Counted from the first letter of the stretch, positions 10,032 to 18,397 are shown. The stretch: DNA of 64,000 bases from FEN-1297 sp963834015 (GCA_963834015.1 CAWIAG010000002.1:186001-250000), one strand, 5' to 3'. Notes: generated by a model from the letters alone, not told the origin. Numbers and translations: made by a program.

Positions 10032-10693
10032 TTTTCTTTAGATAATTCGTAGAAATAGATGTATGAAGTAATAAGTAAAAAAGAATAGAAAAAATCTTCG
10101 AGGGGAATAGTAATAATTCTGATACCCCAAATCACGTTTTCTTTATATAACACAACAGGTAGTGATGTTAAAAAGTAATTTTCTATTCCAAAAGGAATGA
10201 ATGTAAATAGCAAAAATAAACCGATATATCTTTGCTTTAGAAATATTGGCTTTGTAATTGATAGCAAAAGAAAAAGTATACTTAGAAACAAAAACACCGT
10301 AAATGTATAATATTTATCCCGGAAAATAAATGATGCGGCAATACTCAACATGCAAGGTAAAATAAAAACGGTATAATTTATTTCCCGCTTACTTTTTGAT
10401 ATATAGTAAAGATAAGTATCATACAGAAAGATAACAGCATAAGGAACTGTTACAAAAAATATTATCTCCTCTAACGGCAGGCCTGCTATTTTTAGACCGA
10501 TATTATAAGACGGGTTAAAGCTCCAATCACCTCTGGAAGTGGCAGCAGCATCCCAAAATAACAAAGGTATGCCGACAATGAATATTGAAAATAATACATG
10601 TAAAATATTTTTGTAGAATTTGAGTTTATTCTCAAATGAAAACATCAAAGGGATTAAAATTGTTAGAATATTTATTAAAAGGTACAAACTCAT
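10007..10693 (-). CDS. crtYcd: Fused heterodimeric-type lycopene beta-cyclase (CrtYcd)
   Basis: A 228-residue integral membrane protein with about seven helices built from two similar halves. Each half has the signature acidic motif of the CrtYc/CrtYd cyclase family: GLPLEEIIFFVTVPYAVIF in the first and TIPLEDFFYSFLLITSYI in the second, with RGDWSFNPSYN before the first. The fused arrangement is known from Rhodothermus/Salinibacter-type clusters and from CarR. It forms beta-ionone rings on lycopene; a single-ended product (gamma-carotene) is inferred because cruF, cruC and cruD homologues follow. It overlaps the upstream gene by 4 bp and crtD by 25 bp. Confidence 0.82.
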   Translation of the reverse strand: MSLYLLINILTILIPLMFSFENKLKFYKNILHVLFSIFIVGIPLLFWDAAATSRGDWSFNPSYNIGLKIAGLPLEEIIFFVTVPYAVIFLYDTYLYYISKSKREINYTVFILPCMLSIAASFIFRDKYYTFTVFLFLSILFLLLSITKPIFLKQRYIGLFLLFTFIPFGIENYFLTSLPVVLYKENVIWGIRIITIPLEDFFYSFLLITSYIYFYELSKEKWKRKIVL

Positions 10694-11256
10694 TGTTTTA
10701 TAGCTATCTTAAACATTTGGCTTAAATCTTTTTGTTTGTTTTGGTCTAACCGTTTACTGAGTATTAAAAACTCAGCTATATTCTTAATGAGTTTATCATC
10801 TTCCATTATATTGGATGACATTAATAAAAGGTATAAAGAATTTGCCTCTTTATTTGCTTTTTCTGTATAGCCTAATATCGGTGGTATGTTAGTAAGAACA
10901 GAAAATCTTAAAAATCTTATTTCAAGATTATTATCATCCAGTTCTACTGCTTCGTCCATCAATCGGAAACCATCATTGACGTATCTTAGTTTATCCCATG
11001 GGAAAAATGTGTACCTGGCCAAAAGAGCTTTTCCCACTCCGCTGTATGCAATCAAAAGCGGATTATTTTTTATATCATTTTTTTTGCTCAAAACAGAGAG
11101 GAATGTAAATAAAGTATCAAGCGAATCTTCATTTTTGGTGCTTTGGTAAAATAATACTCGCAATTTCGCCAGATCATTCTTTGTCAAGTCGGTTGAGTAA
11201 TTTTTTATCGGAAATATTAATATAATTAAAAAGGCTAAAATTATTTTTAACTTCAA
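10690..11256 (-). CDS. Exported helical-repeat protein of unknown function inside the carotenoid operon
   Basis: A 188-residue protein that I do not recognise as a named family. It has a signal peptide or N-terminal anchor (MKLKIILAFLIILIFPIKNYS) followed by helices with TPR-like spacing, for example LDTLFTFLSVLSKKNDIKNN and FRLMDEAVELDDNNLEIRFL, so a periplasmic protein-protein adaptor is conceivable. No catalytic motif is visible. The gene is locked into the operon: its start overlaps the end of crtB by 4 bp and its end overlaps crtYcd by 4 bp. That coupling is the only evidence for a role in carotenoid synthesis or export. Confidence 0.75.
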   Translation of the reverse strand: MKLKIILAFLIILIFPIKNYSTDLTKNDLAKLRVLFYQSTKNEDSLDTLFTFLSVLSKKNDIKNNPLLIAYSGVGKALLARYTFFPWDKLRYVNDGFRLMDEAVELDDNNLEIRFLRFSVLTNIPPILGYTEKANKEANSLYLLLMSSNIMEDDKLIKNIAEFLILSKRLDQNKQKDLSQMFKIAIKQ

Positions 11257-12104
11257 TTATTCAACCCTTCCTTCAAAATTCTTATCTGGAAAAAAGATTT
11301 AATGAACAAGTTCAATTTGATAAAGTTCGATACCCTGATTCTTCTTAGTTTAATCTCTTGGATTGATTTTCCTTTCATTTTATTGAAAAGGGTTTGATAA
11401 TAGATATATGCCGTATAAACACCAAGCCTAACCCCGACAGGTAGCTTCAGAATTCCTTTTAAAGCCTGTTGAAATTCTTGCTCAATTTCTCTTTCGAACA
11501 GCTCTTTATCAAAATAATTAATTTCGGCGTCTTTATGAACGCCGGGCAAATAGATTCTGCCTCTTTCTTCGATATCGTCTTTTATATCTCTTAGGAAATT
11601 CACTTTCTGAAAAGCCGAACCGAGCATTTGAGCGCTGTGTTTTAATTCGTTATAAAGTTTAGTATTATTTTGCACAAACACATGGAGACACATCAATCCG
11701 ACTACTTCTGCTGAACCGTTTATATATTCATCATAACTTTGTTTTTCGTGTGAATTCATATAGAGATCCATCTCCATACTCTTTAAGAAAGCATCAATCA
11801 GTCCAATCTCTATATTATATTCTTTTACTGTTTTTTGAAAAGAATGTAAGATTGGATTTGTTGAAATACCCATTTCAATTGCTTCAAAAGTATCATTTCT
11901 GAATTTTTCAAGAAGATATTTCTTATCGAACCCGTGAAATGTATCGACAATTTCATCGGCAATTCTTACAAATCCATAGATATTATAAATTGGCTCACGG
12001 TAACTTCTTTGAAATGCCTTAATTCCCAGGCTAAAAGAAGTACTGTAAGTTTTAGTTATTATTTTGCTGGTCTCGGCGCTGGTTTTATCATATAGATGTA
12101 TCAT
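11253..12104 (-). CDS. crtB: Phytoene synthase
   Basis: A 283-residue squalene/phytoene synthase. Both Asp-rich prenyl-diphosphate sites are present: IADEIVDTF near residue 50 and FLRDIKDDIEERGRIYLP near residue 170. YSTSFSLGIKAF near the N-terminus and VGLMCLHVF are family-typical. It condenses two geranylgeranyl diphosphates to phytoene at the membrane surface, the first committed step of C40 carotenoid synthesis. The start overlaps the end of crtI by 17 bp. No crtE (GGPP synthase) is in this window, so that step must be encoded elsewhere. Confidence 0.92.
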   Translation of the reverse strand: MIHLYDKTSAETSKIITKTYSTSFSLGIKAFQRSYREPIYNIYGFVRIADEIVDTFHGFDKKYLLEKFRNDTFEAIEMGISTNPILHSFQKTVKEYNIEIGLIDAFLKSMEMDLYMNSHEKQSYDEYINGSAEVVGLMCLHVFVQNNTKLYNELKHSAQMLGSAFQKVNFLRDIKDDIEERGRIYLPGVHKDAEINYFDKELFEREIEQEFQQALKGILKLPVGVRLGVYTAYIYYQTLFNKMKGKSIQEIKLRRIRVSNFIKLNLFIKSFFQIRILKEGLNN

Positions 12105-13563
12105 TTAGAATCCTTTCTGTTACTAATTTCGAACTGATTATAACCATAGGAAGTCCTGTTCCTGGAGCAGTAGATGCCCCTACATAATATAAATTTGAAA
12201 AAATTTCATCTTTGTTTGAAGGACGAAATGCTCCGACCTGATTCATTCCGTGAGCTAAACCTAAACCGCTGCCTTGATAAAGATTAAGTTTATCCGCCCA
12301 GTCTCTTGGTGTTAATATTTTCTTTGTTATAATATTTGCATTAATATCAAAACCAACCCTTGCGGATAAATCGTTTATAATATTACCGGCTAACTCTTCA
12401 CTATCATCCCAATTTGGCTTAAAACGCAAATCCGGCACTGGGCAAAGAATAAACAGGTTTTCACATCCATCCGGCGCTGCCTTAGTTTCTGATTTTGAAA
12501 GCACATTCACGTAATAATAAGGTTTCTGCGGGTTGATAGAAGAAGTAAAAATTTTATCGGCATAGCCTCTAAAATTACTGCCAAGGAAATAATTGTGATA
12601 CATAAGTTTATCAATTTTACCCCTTACACCCAGATAAATTGTGAAAGGAGCTAATGTCCAGTGCATATTGTCAAGCTTTTTGGGGGAATACTTTTTTCTT
12701 TTGAGAATCTGCCCGCGGAATGAAGCGGCGTCTGAATTGCAAATAAAAATATCCGCCCTCCACTTCTTTGCATTTTGATCAATTAATTCTTCCACTTTTC
12801 CTGCTTTGAACTTTACACTCACTATTTCAGTGTCATAAATAATATCTACATTTCTTATTGCAAGCATTTTTAATATTTCTTCAACAAGCTCATACATACC
12901 GCCTTTTACCCGCCAGTAACCATCATGCTTCATCTCTGTATAATTAAGGAGAGTATAAATAGCCGGGGTTTTGAATGGAGTTGCTCCTAAAAAAAAAGCC
13001 ACAAGAGAAAAAATTATTCTAACCTCTTCCGATGAAAATGTTTTTTCTGCCTCACTCCAGATTGTTCTGAACAAATATGGCAAATGCTTCCAGGGAACCT
13101 TCGTTAACTCAAATAAATACTTTATTTTGTTATCAAAATTAGATTTAATTACCGTCTGTTCCGTGTCTTTGAAAATCTCCCCCCCTCGTTCAAGATATGC
13201 TTGTGCTTTCTCCGCAAGCCCGGGTTCTATATCTGCAAATTCCTCTTCTAATTTTTGAAGATCTTTCCAAACCATTCTTGGCTTTTCTTGTCCTTCAAAA
13301 AATACCTGGTAAAGCGGATCTAATTCAATAAGCTCAACCGGAACTTTTTCTCCAATACTATTAAATAACTCCTCAAGTTCGTATGTCATACTCATGAAAG
13401 ATGGCCCAAGGTCGAACTTAAATCCTTCCTGCTCTAATTTATTTAATCTTCCACCGGCTGTGTTATGTTTTTCAAGAATAGTTACCGCATATCCCTTACT
13501 GCTTAAACGTAGCGCAGTCGAAATTCCGCCTAAGCCGGAACCAATTATTATTACCGATTTCAT
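12088..13563 (-). CDS. crtI: Phytoene desaturase CrtI
   Basis: A 491-residue FAD-dependent desaturase and the first gene of the carotenoid operon. The N-terminal motif is VIIIGSGLGGISTALRLS followed by LEKHNTAGGRLN and FDLGPSFMSM; the C-terminal FAD block is NLYYVGASTAPGTGLPMVI. This matches bacterial CrtI enzymes that convert phytoene to lycopene in four desaturations. The 149 bp in front of the ATG hold a TTGACA / TAAATT promoter and three copies of the motif TTGTCTAA, shared with the divergent carH-like gene, so light/B12-responsive repression is likely. Confidence 0.9.
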   Translation of the reverse strand: MKSVIIIGSGLGGISTALRLSSKGYAVTILEKHNTAGGRLNKLEQEGFKFDLGPSFMSMTYELEELFNSIGEKVPVELIELDPLYQVFFEGQEKPRMVWKDLQKLEEEFADIEPGLAEKAQAYLERGGEIFKDTEQTVIKSNFDNKIKYLFELTKVPWKHLPYLFRTIWSEAEKTFSSEEVRIIFSLVAFFLGATPFKTPAIYTLLNYTEMKHDGYWRVKGGMYELVEEILKMLAIRNVDIIYDTEIVSVKFKAGKVEELIDQNAKKWRADIFICNSDAASFRGQILKRKKYSPKKLDNMHWTLAPFTIYLGVRGKIDKLMYHNYFLGSNFRGYADKIFTSSINPQKPYYYVNVLSKSETKAAPDGCENLFILCPVPDLRFKPNWDDSEELAGNIINDLSARVGFDINANIITKKILTPRDWADKLNLYQGSGLGLAHGMNQVGAFRPSNKDEIFSNLYYVGASTAPGTGLPMVIISSKLVTERILNDTSI

Positions 13564-13578
13564 ATTGTCAACAGGTTG

Positions 13579-13593
13579 TTGTCTAATAGTTGT
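13579..13593 (-). promoter_or_regulatory. Candidate CarH operator, copy 1 (crt leader)
   Basis: TTGTCTAATAGTTGT lies in the predicted 5' untranslated region of crtI, 15 bp before its ATG. It is a direct copy of the 15-mer at 13642 (14 of 15 identical) and belongs with the inverted copy at 13682. The consensus is TTGTCTAAYANNTGT. Confidence 0.6.
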
Positions 13594-13630
13594 ATATATA
13601 TTTAGATTAAAAAATCATATTTTCATGTTA

Positions 13631-13659
13631 AATTTACTATTTTGTCTAATATTTGTCAA
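13631..13659 (-). promoter_or_regulatory. Predicted sigma70 promoter of the carotenoid operon
   Basis: Read on the minus strand, TTGACA (13659-13654) and TAAATT (13636-13631) are separated by exactly 17 bp, which predicts a start near 13624 and a leader of about 60 bases. A copy of the candidate operator (13642-13656) overlaps the -35 box and spacer, the expected place for a repressor. Seen in sequence; activity is inferred. Confidence 0.65.
13642..13656 (+). promoter_or_regulatory. Candidate CarH operator, copy 2 (crt promoter)
   Basis: TTGTCTAATATTTGT overlaps the -35 box and spacer of the predicted crtI promoter. It is the middle of three copies in the crtI-carH gap; copies 1 and 2 are direct repeats 63 bp apart, which is about six helical turns. 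Confidence 0.6.
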
Positions 13660-13677
13660 GATATTTTGCTATATTAT

Positions 13678-13706
13678 TTGGACATTTGTTAGACAATTCT
13701 TATTTT
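13678..13706 (+). promoter_or_regulatory. Predicted carH promoter with an operator in its spacer
   Basis: TTGGAC (13678-13683), 17 bp, TATTTT (13701-13706). The same bases also match the Bacteroidota pattern TTTG-N20-TATTTTTG. The third copy of the candidate operator, inverted (TTGTCTAACAAATGT on the minus strand, 13682-13696), fills the spacer. The predicted transcription start falls at or next to the ATG at 13713, so the mRNA may be leaderless. Confidence 0.55.
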
Positions 13707-13712
13707 TGTGAT

Positions 13713-14633
13713 ATGGATGAAAAAGGTAAATTCAATATAAAAGCAGTTTCTAAGCTGGTGGGGTTAAGTGATCACACAATTCGTGCGTGGGAAAGAAGGT
13801 ATTCTGCCCTTACTCCTGAAAGAACTAATACTAACCGTCGTTTATATTCTGAAGAAGATATAGAAAAACTTTCATTATTATCGGAAGCTGTTAAGTCGGG
13901 ACATACAATAAGCAATATTGCTAACTATAATATTCCAGATTTACGGAGGCTTACTAAGAAAAATATTGACGCTCAAAATGTAAATGAAATTAAGGCAGAA
14001 GATTCTTTTACAGAATTAATTAAACATAGCATAGGATGTATAATAGAATTTGATAGAGGTGGTTTTGAAAAATATTTAATGCAAGCTTCGCTTGAATTTT
14101 CGAAACAAAAAATGCTCACGGGTTTTATTATCCCGTTATTAACTGAAATTGGAGAATTATGGGCAAATGGAAAAATTAGAATAATGCATGAGCATTTTGC
14201 CTCTTCTATTCTTCGAACTTTTACCGGTAATTTAATAGACGGTAATTTAAATCCAGCAGAGGCCCCCCAATTAATAGCTACAACACCTGAAGGATTTTTA
14301 CATGAATTGGGTGCTTTAATAGCTGCAGTTTATGCAATGGATTTTGGGTGGAATTCCGTCTTTCTTGGTCCAAATCTCCCCGCCGAGGAAATAAGCGCTG
14401 CGGTAATAAAAAACAAAGCAACTGCGGTTTTGCTAAGCCTAATATATCCAAAGGATGAACCTCATACAGGAAACCAATTATATAAACTCCGGAAATACTT
14501 AGGGGAAAATTTCCCGATTATTCTTGTTGGTCAATCAGCATCTTCATACGCAAAATTTAGTAACGAGAATGGATGTCTTATAATTGACAAAATAGTTGAT
14601 TTGAAGGAAGTTCTGCAAAAAATAAGGAATTAA
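13713..14633 (+). CDS. carH: CarH/LitR-type B12-dependent photoreceptor and MerR-family repressor
   Basis: A 306-residue regulator divergent from the carotenoid operon. I start at 13713 (MDEKGKFNIK) because an upstream ATG at 13653 would lie across the promoter. Residues 8-75 are a MerR winged helix (VSKLVGLSDHTIRAWERRY). Residues 100-180 form the helical B12 cap with W150 and E160-H161, the same W-x9-EH spacing as Trp131/Glu141/His142 of Thermus CarH. Residues 187-306 are the cobalamin-binding Rossmann domain with EGFLHELG; H197 fits the lower axial ligand. Known CarH proteins with adenosylcobalamin bind DNA as tetramers in the dark and release it in light. Here the target is presumably crtI-cruF and its own gene. 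Confidence 0.88.
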   Translation: MDEKGKFNIKAVSKLVGLSDHTIRAWERRYSALTPERTNTNRRLYSEEDIEKLSLLSEAVKSGHTISNIANYNIPDLRRLTKKNIDAQNVNEIKAEDSFTELIKHSIGCIIEFDRGGFEKYLMQASLEFSKQKMLTGFIIPLLTEIGELWANGKIRIMHEHFASSILRTFTGNLIDGNLNPAEAPQLIATTPEGFLHELGALIAAVYAMDFGWNSVFLGPNLPAEEISAAVIKNKATAVLLSLIYPKDEPHTGNQLYKLRKYLGENFPIILVGQSASSYAKFSNENGCLIIDKIVDLKEVLQKIRN

Positions 14634-14671
14634 TTTTCAACTCCTGAAATATACTATCTAAGACTTTACTA

Positions 14672-14700
14672 AGCTGCAGAGCAGCGGCATGTTAGTAGTA
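14672..14700. repeat. Solitary copy of the GCTGC-AGA-GCAGC hairpin repeat
   Basis: The bases AGCTGCAGAGCAGCGGCAT followed by GTTAG match the last unit of the tandem array at 56198-56220, 41 kb away, except for one base. The element contains the mini-hairpin GCTGC-AGA-GCAGC. It sits between the ends of carH and the NTF2-like gene. Confidence 0.7.
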
Positions 14701-14758
14701 AGGTTAATATGGAAATAATCTCAAAACCTCGTAACGGTGACACAGAAATTAACATTAG

Positions 14759-15109
14759 TTATGAATTAACGAATGGCCGCGGATCAAAGAAAAGCTCGGT
14801 TCGTATAATGAGGCCATCCTTAAAGTTCATTAGCACTGCTGATGGACAAATTGCCCCGGCTTCTCCGTAATATAAATCATAGACAAGCACTACCTGTTCG
14901 CCCGAACTAAATTTAGAGCGTATCTTTATGTTTTTCATTACCCCAAGCAGGCGCTTTGCAGCCTCAATAACTGCTTCCCTGCCGCTCAGTTCACCCATTG
15001 GTCCAATTAGCTGGACTTCAGGGTGCAATTGTTTTGCAATCCCAGCCGGGTCCTTTTCGTTAAATGCTTTATAGTATGCTTCCGCAGCAGCAATATTATT
15101 TTCACTCAT
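14759..15109 (-). CDS. SnoaL/NTF2-like small protein
   Basis: A 116-residue alpha-beta cone of the nuclear transport factor 2 superfamily. Typical features are AEAYYKAFNEKDPAGIAKQL, HPEVQLIGPMGELSGREAV and the closing strand LIIRTELFFDPRPF. I choose the ATG at 15109 because GAGG lies 6 bases upstream; a TTG at 15121 and an ATG at 15115 are also in frame. Members are enzymes (isomerases, cyclases) or ligand binders, and no function can be assigned here. It stands alone between carH and the symporter operon. Confidence 0.75.
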   Translation of the reverse strand: MSENNIAAAEAYYKAFNEKDPAGIAKQLHPEVQLIGPMGELSGREAVIEAAKRLLGVMKNIKIRSKFSSGEQVVLVYDLYYGEAGAICPSAVLMNFKDGLIIRTELFFDPRPFVNS

Positions 15110-15204
15110 TTCCATCCTCAATGTATATAAGAAGTAAACTACAACTAAAAGATTTTATTCATGCTTAATGAAATTTCCGGTTACTAAAAAAACCTTTACT
15201 TTAA

Positions 15205-15411
15205 TCACATCCCCGGCCACAGCCATCCAAAAACACCTGCAGTTAGTAACGCATAAATTAACCCGCTTAATATAAAATCATAAACTTTTATAAAATAATT
15301 CGATTGTGCATTTATCGATGCAAGTTTATTAGCAAGACTGTAATAAAAACACTCATTGCTGGTAAGCCATGCCGGATAGACCGGCAGGCTTACTAAACAA
15401 CAAGTAACGGG
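15205..15411 (-). pseudogene. Coding-like remnant downstream of the symporter operon
   Basis: A 68-codon frame with no usable start reads YPAWLTSNECFYYSLANKLA...SGLIYALLTAGVFGWLWPGM and then stops. Composition and one hydrophobic helix look like the C-terminus of a membrane protein, but the first codons run through the stem-loop at 15362-15393. I do not recognise it. It is either a decayed gene or chance, and the rest of the 15110-15418 gap shows nothing else. Confidence 0.3.
15362..15393. terminator. Strong stem-loop after the symporter operon
   Basis: GTAAGCC-AT-GCCGG-ATAGA-CCGGC-A-GGCTTAC folds into a 12-bp stem with a small internal bulge, 26 bp past the stop of the 15419 gene. No T-run follows at once (a run starts nine bases later on the minus strand), so it may be an RNA-stabilising or imperfect terminator structure. 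Confidence 0.5.
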
Positions 15412-15418
15412 TTAGAAA

Positions 15419-15643
15419 TTATTTTTTTACTCTTCCCGGCCTGAAAAAGAACACATAAATAAGACCTATTATCAAAAGAAGAGCTCCCCACCATAAACCT
15501 GCATGAAGATTAGATAATACAACATAACTGTCGGTTAGCGGATTAAATAAATTATAAATGCTCATTCCCAGAATTACGATCCCGTAAACCGTTAACAAGG
15601 AACCTATAAAGAACCAGATTGAAAGTCTTTTTTGATCTATCAT
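15419..15643 (-). CDS. Small two-helix membrane protein linked to the SSS symporter
   Basis: A protein of about 74 residues with two transmembrane helices (LSIWFFIGSLLTVYGIVILG and WWGALLLIIGLIYVFFF) and a basic tail. It begins at the end of the symporter gene; I favour the ATG at 15643, which has AGGATGGG in front, over the ATG at 15652, which has no room for a ribosome-binding site. Small proteins of this shape often sit next to SSS transporters; an accessory role is only inferred from the 1-10 bp spacing. Confidence 0.65.
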   Translation of the reverse strand: MIDQKRLSIWFFIGSLLTVYGIVILGMSIYNLFNPLTDSYVVLSNLHAGLWWGALLLIIGLIYVFFFRPGRVKK

Positions 15644-15653
15644 TTTTCCCATC

Positions 15654-17387
15654 CTACCAGAATATTAAATTTAAAGCGGTGAATACTACTAAAATTACCA
15701 CAGCCCAGAACACAGGGCGTTTTACAAGTGAAAGATGGCCTTCTGACGGTAATTCTGTGCATCCTCTTACTAAGCCGAATAGTTGTGAATCGGGCTTTGG
15801 CTCGGTCATATAACTTACTATCACTGTTACAAGCACACAGATAATCCAGGACCAAAGAGCCCTGTACATATCCTGGGCCATGTCTTTTGCATAGGCCGAT
15901 AAGGCTATAATTTTTAATGCGCTAGGGTCTAATTTTACCCAAAGCCACATTCCGATTGATGATCCAATTCCAGCAAATAATCCCCAGAATCCACCTTTAG
16001 ATGTAGCCCTTTTCCAAAGCATACCTAATACAACTGTACCAAAAAGTGGAGCAATAAAAAAGCTGAACAAAGCCTGTACATAGTCCATTATACTTGCAAA
16101 CTGTTGAACTAAATAAGCAGTACCTATACTAATAATAACTCCAAGTATAGTTGTCCAACGTCCGATTTTCACAAAATGTGCATCATCTAAATCCGTCCTT
16201 TTTAATTTCTTTAATATCGGCCTGTATATGTCATACGTCCACACTGTAGCAAATGCACTCACATTTCCTGCCATACCCGACATGAAGCCTGCAATTAAAG
16301 CGGTAATTCCCAGACCTAGTAATCCCGGGGTACAATAACGTGCGAGCATTAAAGGAAGAATTTCATTATAACTATGCCCTCCTGTTGCAACGGCTTGTGT
16401 TTCACCCACAAGTCCCGGTATAACGGCAAGCCCTAACAAACCCGGGAGGATTACAATTAAAGGAACCATCATTTTAAATCCGGCACCAATTATCGGAGCC
16501 ATTTTTGCCGACCGTAAATCTTTTGCAGCAAGTACTCTTTGTACGACAAGAAAGTCAGTAGTCCAGTAACCAAATGAAATTACAAACCCTAATCCGAATA
16601 CAATGCCCGTCCAATGAATACCCATCGGGTTATCTTTAAAGGATCCCAGTGTGCTCCACAGATGAGTATAATTTCCCAGGGGATAGTTATGGTGGATCTT
16701 TGCTACCATTCCACTCCAGCCGCCGGATTCTATCATTCCGATAATAGGAATTAAAAGAGCTCCTAACCAGATAAGCATAAATTGTAAAACCTCATTGAAT
16801 ATAGCAGATAAAAGTCCGCCTAAAACGACATAAATCATTACGGTTAATGAAGAAACCCAAATACTAAAATTTATATCCCAGCCAAGTACTACCTTCATAA
16901 CGATTGCCATAGCATACATATTAATTCCGCTCATAAAGACAGTCATAAGCCCAAAAGAAATTGCTGATAGCAAGCTGGAACTCTCTCCGAACCGAAGTTT
17001 CAAATAACCCGGGACTGAATGTGTTTTTGAAATATAATAAAACGGCATCATTATTAAACCCAAGAACACCATTGCCGGGATTGCTCCTATCCAATACCAG
17101 TGTGTAGCAAGAATTCCATATTGATACGCAGAGGCAGCCCAGCCCATTAGTTCAAGAGAACCTAAATTTGCGGCTACAAATGAAAGTCCAGCAATCCAAG
17201 CAGTCATTTGACGTCCCGCAAGAAAGAAATCATCACCTGTCTTTGTAAAACGCATCAGATAAAATCCGATACCTAAAACGAATAAAAAATAGATTGCAAT
17301 AACAAGGGAGTCTACCCAATTAAGGGAAACAATACTTGAACCGCTTCCAAATATTGATGAAAAGCATAAGGTTATTTCGCTAATCAT
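15654..17387 (-). CDS. Sodium:solute symporter, SSS/SGLT family
   Basis: A 577-residue protein with about 14 membrane segments. Family motifs include FFLAGRQMTAWIAGLSFVAANLGSLELMGW in TM1-2 and FGYWTTDFLVVQRVLAAKD, characteristic of the sugar-transporting SGLT branch. It couples inward Na+ flow to uptake, probably of a sugar or uronic acid given the neighbouring GH3 remnant and hexuronate genes. The small membrane protein at 15419 follows immediately. The 185 bp separating it from the GH3 fragment show no clear promoter. Confidence 0.85.
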   Translation of the reverse strand: MISEITLCFSSIFGSGSSIVSLNWVDSLVIAIYFLFVLGIGFYLMRFTKTGDDFFLAGRQMTAWIAGLSFVAANLGSLELMGWAASAYQYGILATHWYWIGAIPAMVFLGLIMMPFYYISKTHSVPGYLKLRFGESSSLLSAISFGLMTVFMSGINMYAMAIVMKVVLGWDINFSIWVSSLTVMIYVVLGGLLSAIFNEVLQFMLIWLGALLIPIIGMIESGGWSGMVAKIHHNYPLGNYTHLWSTLGSFKDNPMGIHWTGIVFGLGFVISFGYWTTDFLVVQRVLAAKDLRSAKMAPIIGAGFKMMVPLIVILPGLLGLAVIPGLVGETQAVATGGHSYNEILPLMLARYCTPGLLGLGITALIAGFMSGMAGNVSAFATVWTYDIYRPILKKLKRTDLDDAHFVKIGRWTTILGVIISIGTAYLVQQFASIMDYVQALFSFFIAPLFGTVVLGMLWKRATSKGGFWGLFAGIGSSIGMWLWVKLDPSALKIIALSAYAKDMAQDMYRALWSWIICVLVTVIVSYMTEPKPDSQLFGLVRGCTELPSEGHLSLVKRPVFWAVVILVVFTALNLIFW

Positions 17388-17572
17388 AAATTACCTTTAT
17401 GAGCCCTTTCTGAAAGCACGGATTTTCCAGCTTCGTTTTTAATTTGAGTTGATTTAATTTATTTATAATTCTTACTCTGTAAATTTATAATATATTTTAT
17501 AGAATAGTGAATTACTTAACAATAAAAATATCACGTTAAAGAGGAATCATTTTTCCAATTATATTATCTTTT

Positions 17573-18115
17573 TTAATCGGGAACATTACCCTGCATACCC
17601 TTTACAAAAGCCATGCATATCCTTGAAGTGGGAAACGGATCTTCGCCATAAGTCTCCTGACCATTATCCACATGAGGATCCCGAAAAATATTAAGATTAG
17701 GAAACCAAATAGTTAACCCTAAAAAGCCATCAATTAGTGTATCCTTACCATGGGCATTGTATTTTGTTCTTAACTCATCCAAGATAACGGTTGCAATATT
17801 AAAAAGCTGGCTGTCGTTAAATGTTGCAGTCAAACCTTTTGTTTGAGGAAATACGGTTGCAACGCCAGTACATGCAACCCCATGCAAGCCTTCATTCCAC
17901 CTGTTATAGAAAAGTATACCCAGTCCGGGAATCGGAGATGCCAGATTCATCATCTGTGATATTTTTTCATCTAATGTCATTCTCGAAACTATGTCATCTA
18001 CTCTTTGCTCAATTGATAAAGATGTATTTTTATATACTTCAGATTGTGCTTTTAGATCGTAGTTTACTATTAAGCACAATAAAAGCGGGACAATTAATAT
18101 AAGAATATTTTTCAT
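17573..18115 (-). pseudogene. Truncated GH3 beta-glycosidase (N-terminal quarter only)
   Basis: A 180-residue frame with a signal peptide (MKNILILIVPLLLCLIVNYD) that matches the start of a GH3 enzyme: VDDIVSRMTLDEKISQMMN, WNEGLHGVA, then FPNLNIFRDPHVDNGQETYG. It stops after VKGMQGNVPD. Normal members run to 700-870 residues, so the nucleophile Asp and the whole second domain are missing. The usual DPRWGRGQE is changed to DPHVDNGQE, another sign of relaxed selection. It is divergent from uxuB across a LacI-type operator. Confidence 0.85.
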
Positions 18116-18221
18116 TGATATTTCCCGCGAAATATTTTAATAAATTAGAATAGAGCTTATAATCAAGCAAATTATTATTTAAAGTTATATTATATTTTCC
18201 TGTTTAATTTAAGTTTTCTTT

Positions 18222-18263
18222 GAAGCAAATATATAAAATATTTTAATAATTGAAACGGTTCAA
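18222..18263 (+). promoter_or_regulatory. LacI-type operator and possible promoter of uxuB
   Basis: The 14-mer TTGAAACGGTTCAA (18250-18263), a CG-centred near-palindrome, is identical to three other sites in the window. An AT-rich -10-like sequence (TTAATA) lies just upstream, with TTGAAG 17 bp before it. It sits 134 bp before the uxuB ATG and in the leader of the divergent GH3 remnant. Confidence 0.6.
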
Positions 18264-18397
18264 TTATATTTAGAATAATTGTTTGTATTATATGATAATA
18301 CGATATTATTAATTAATAAATTACAAAATTGCTGATTTTCCGGAGAACTGAAATCAAATTCAATACAGCTAAATTTTAAAATATTAAAGGATAATTT

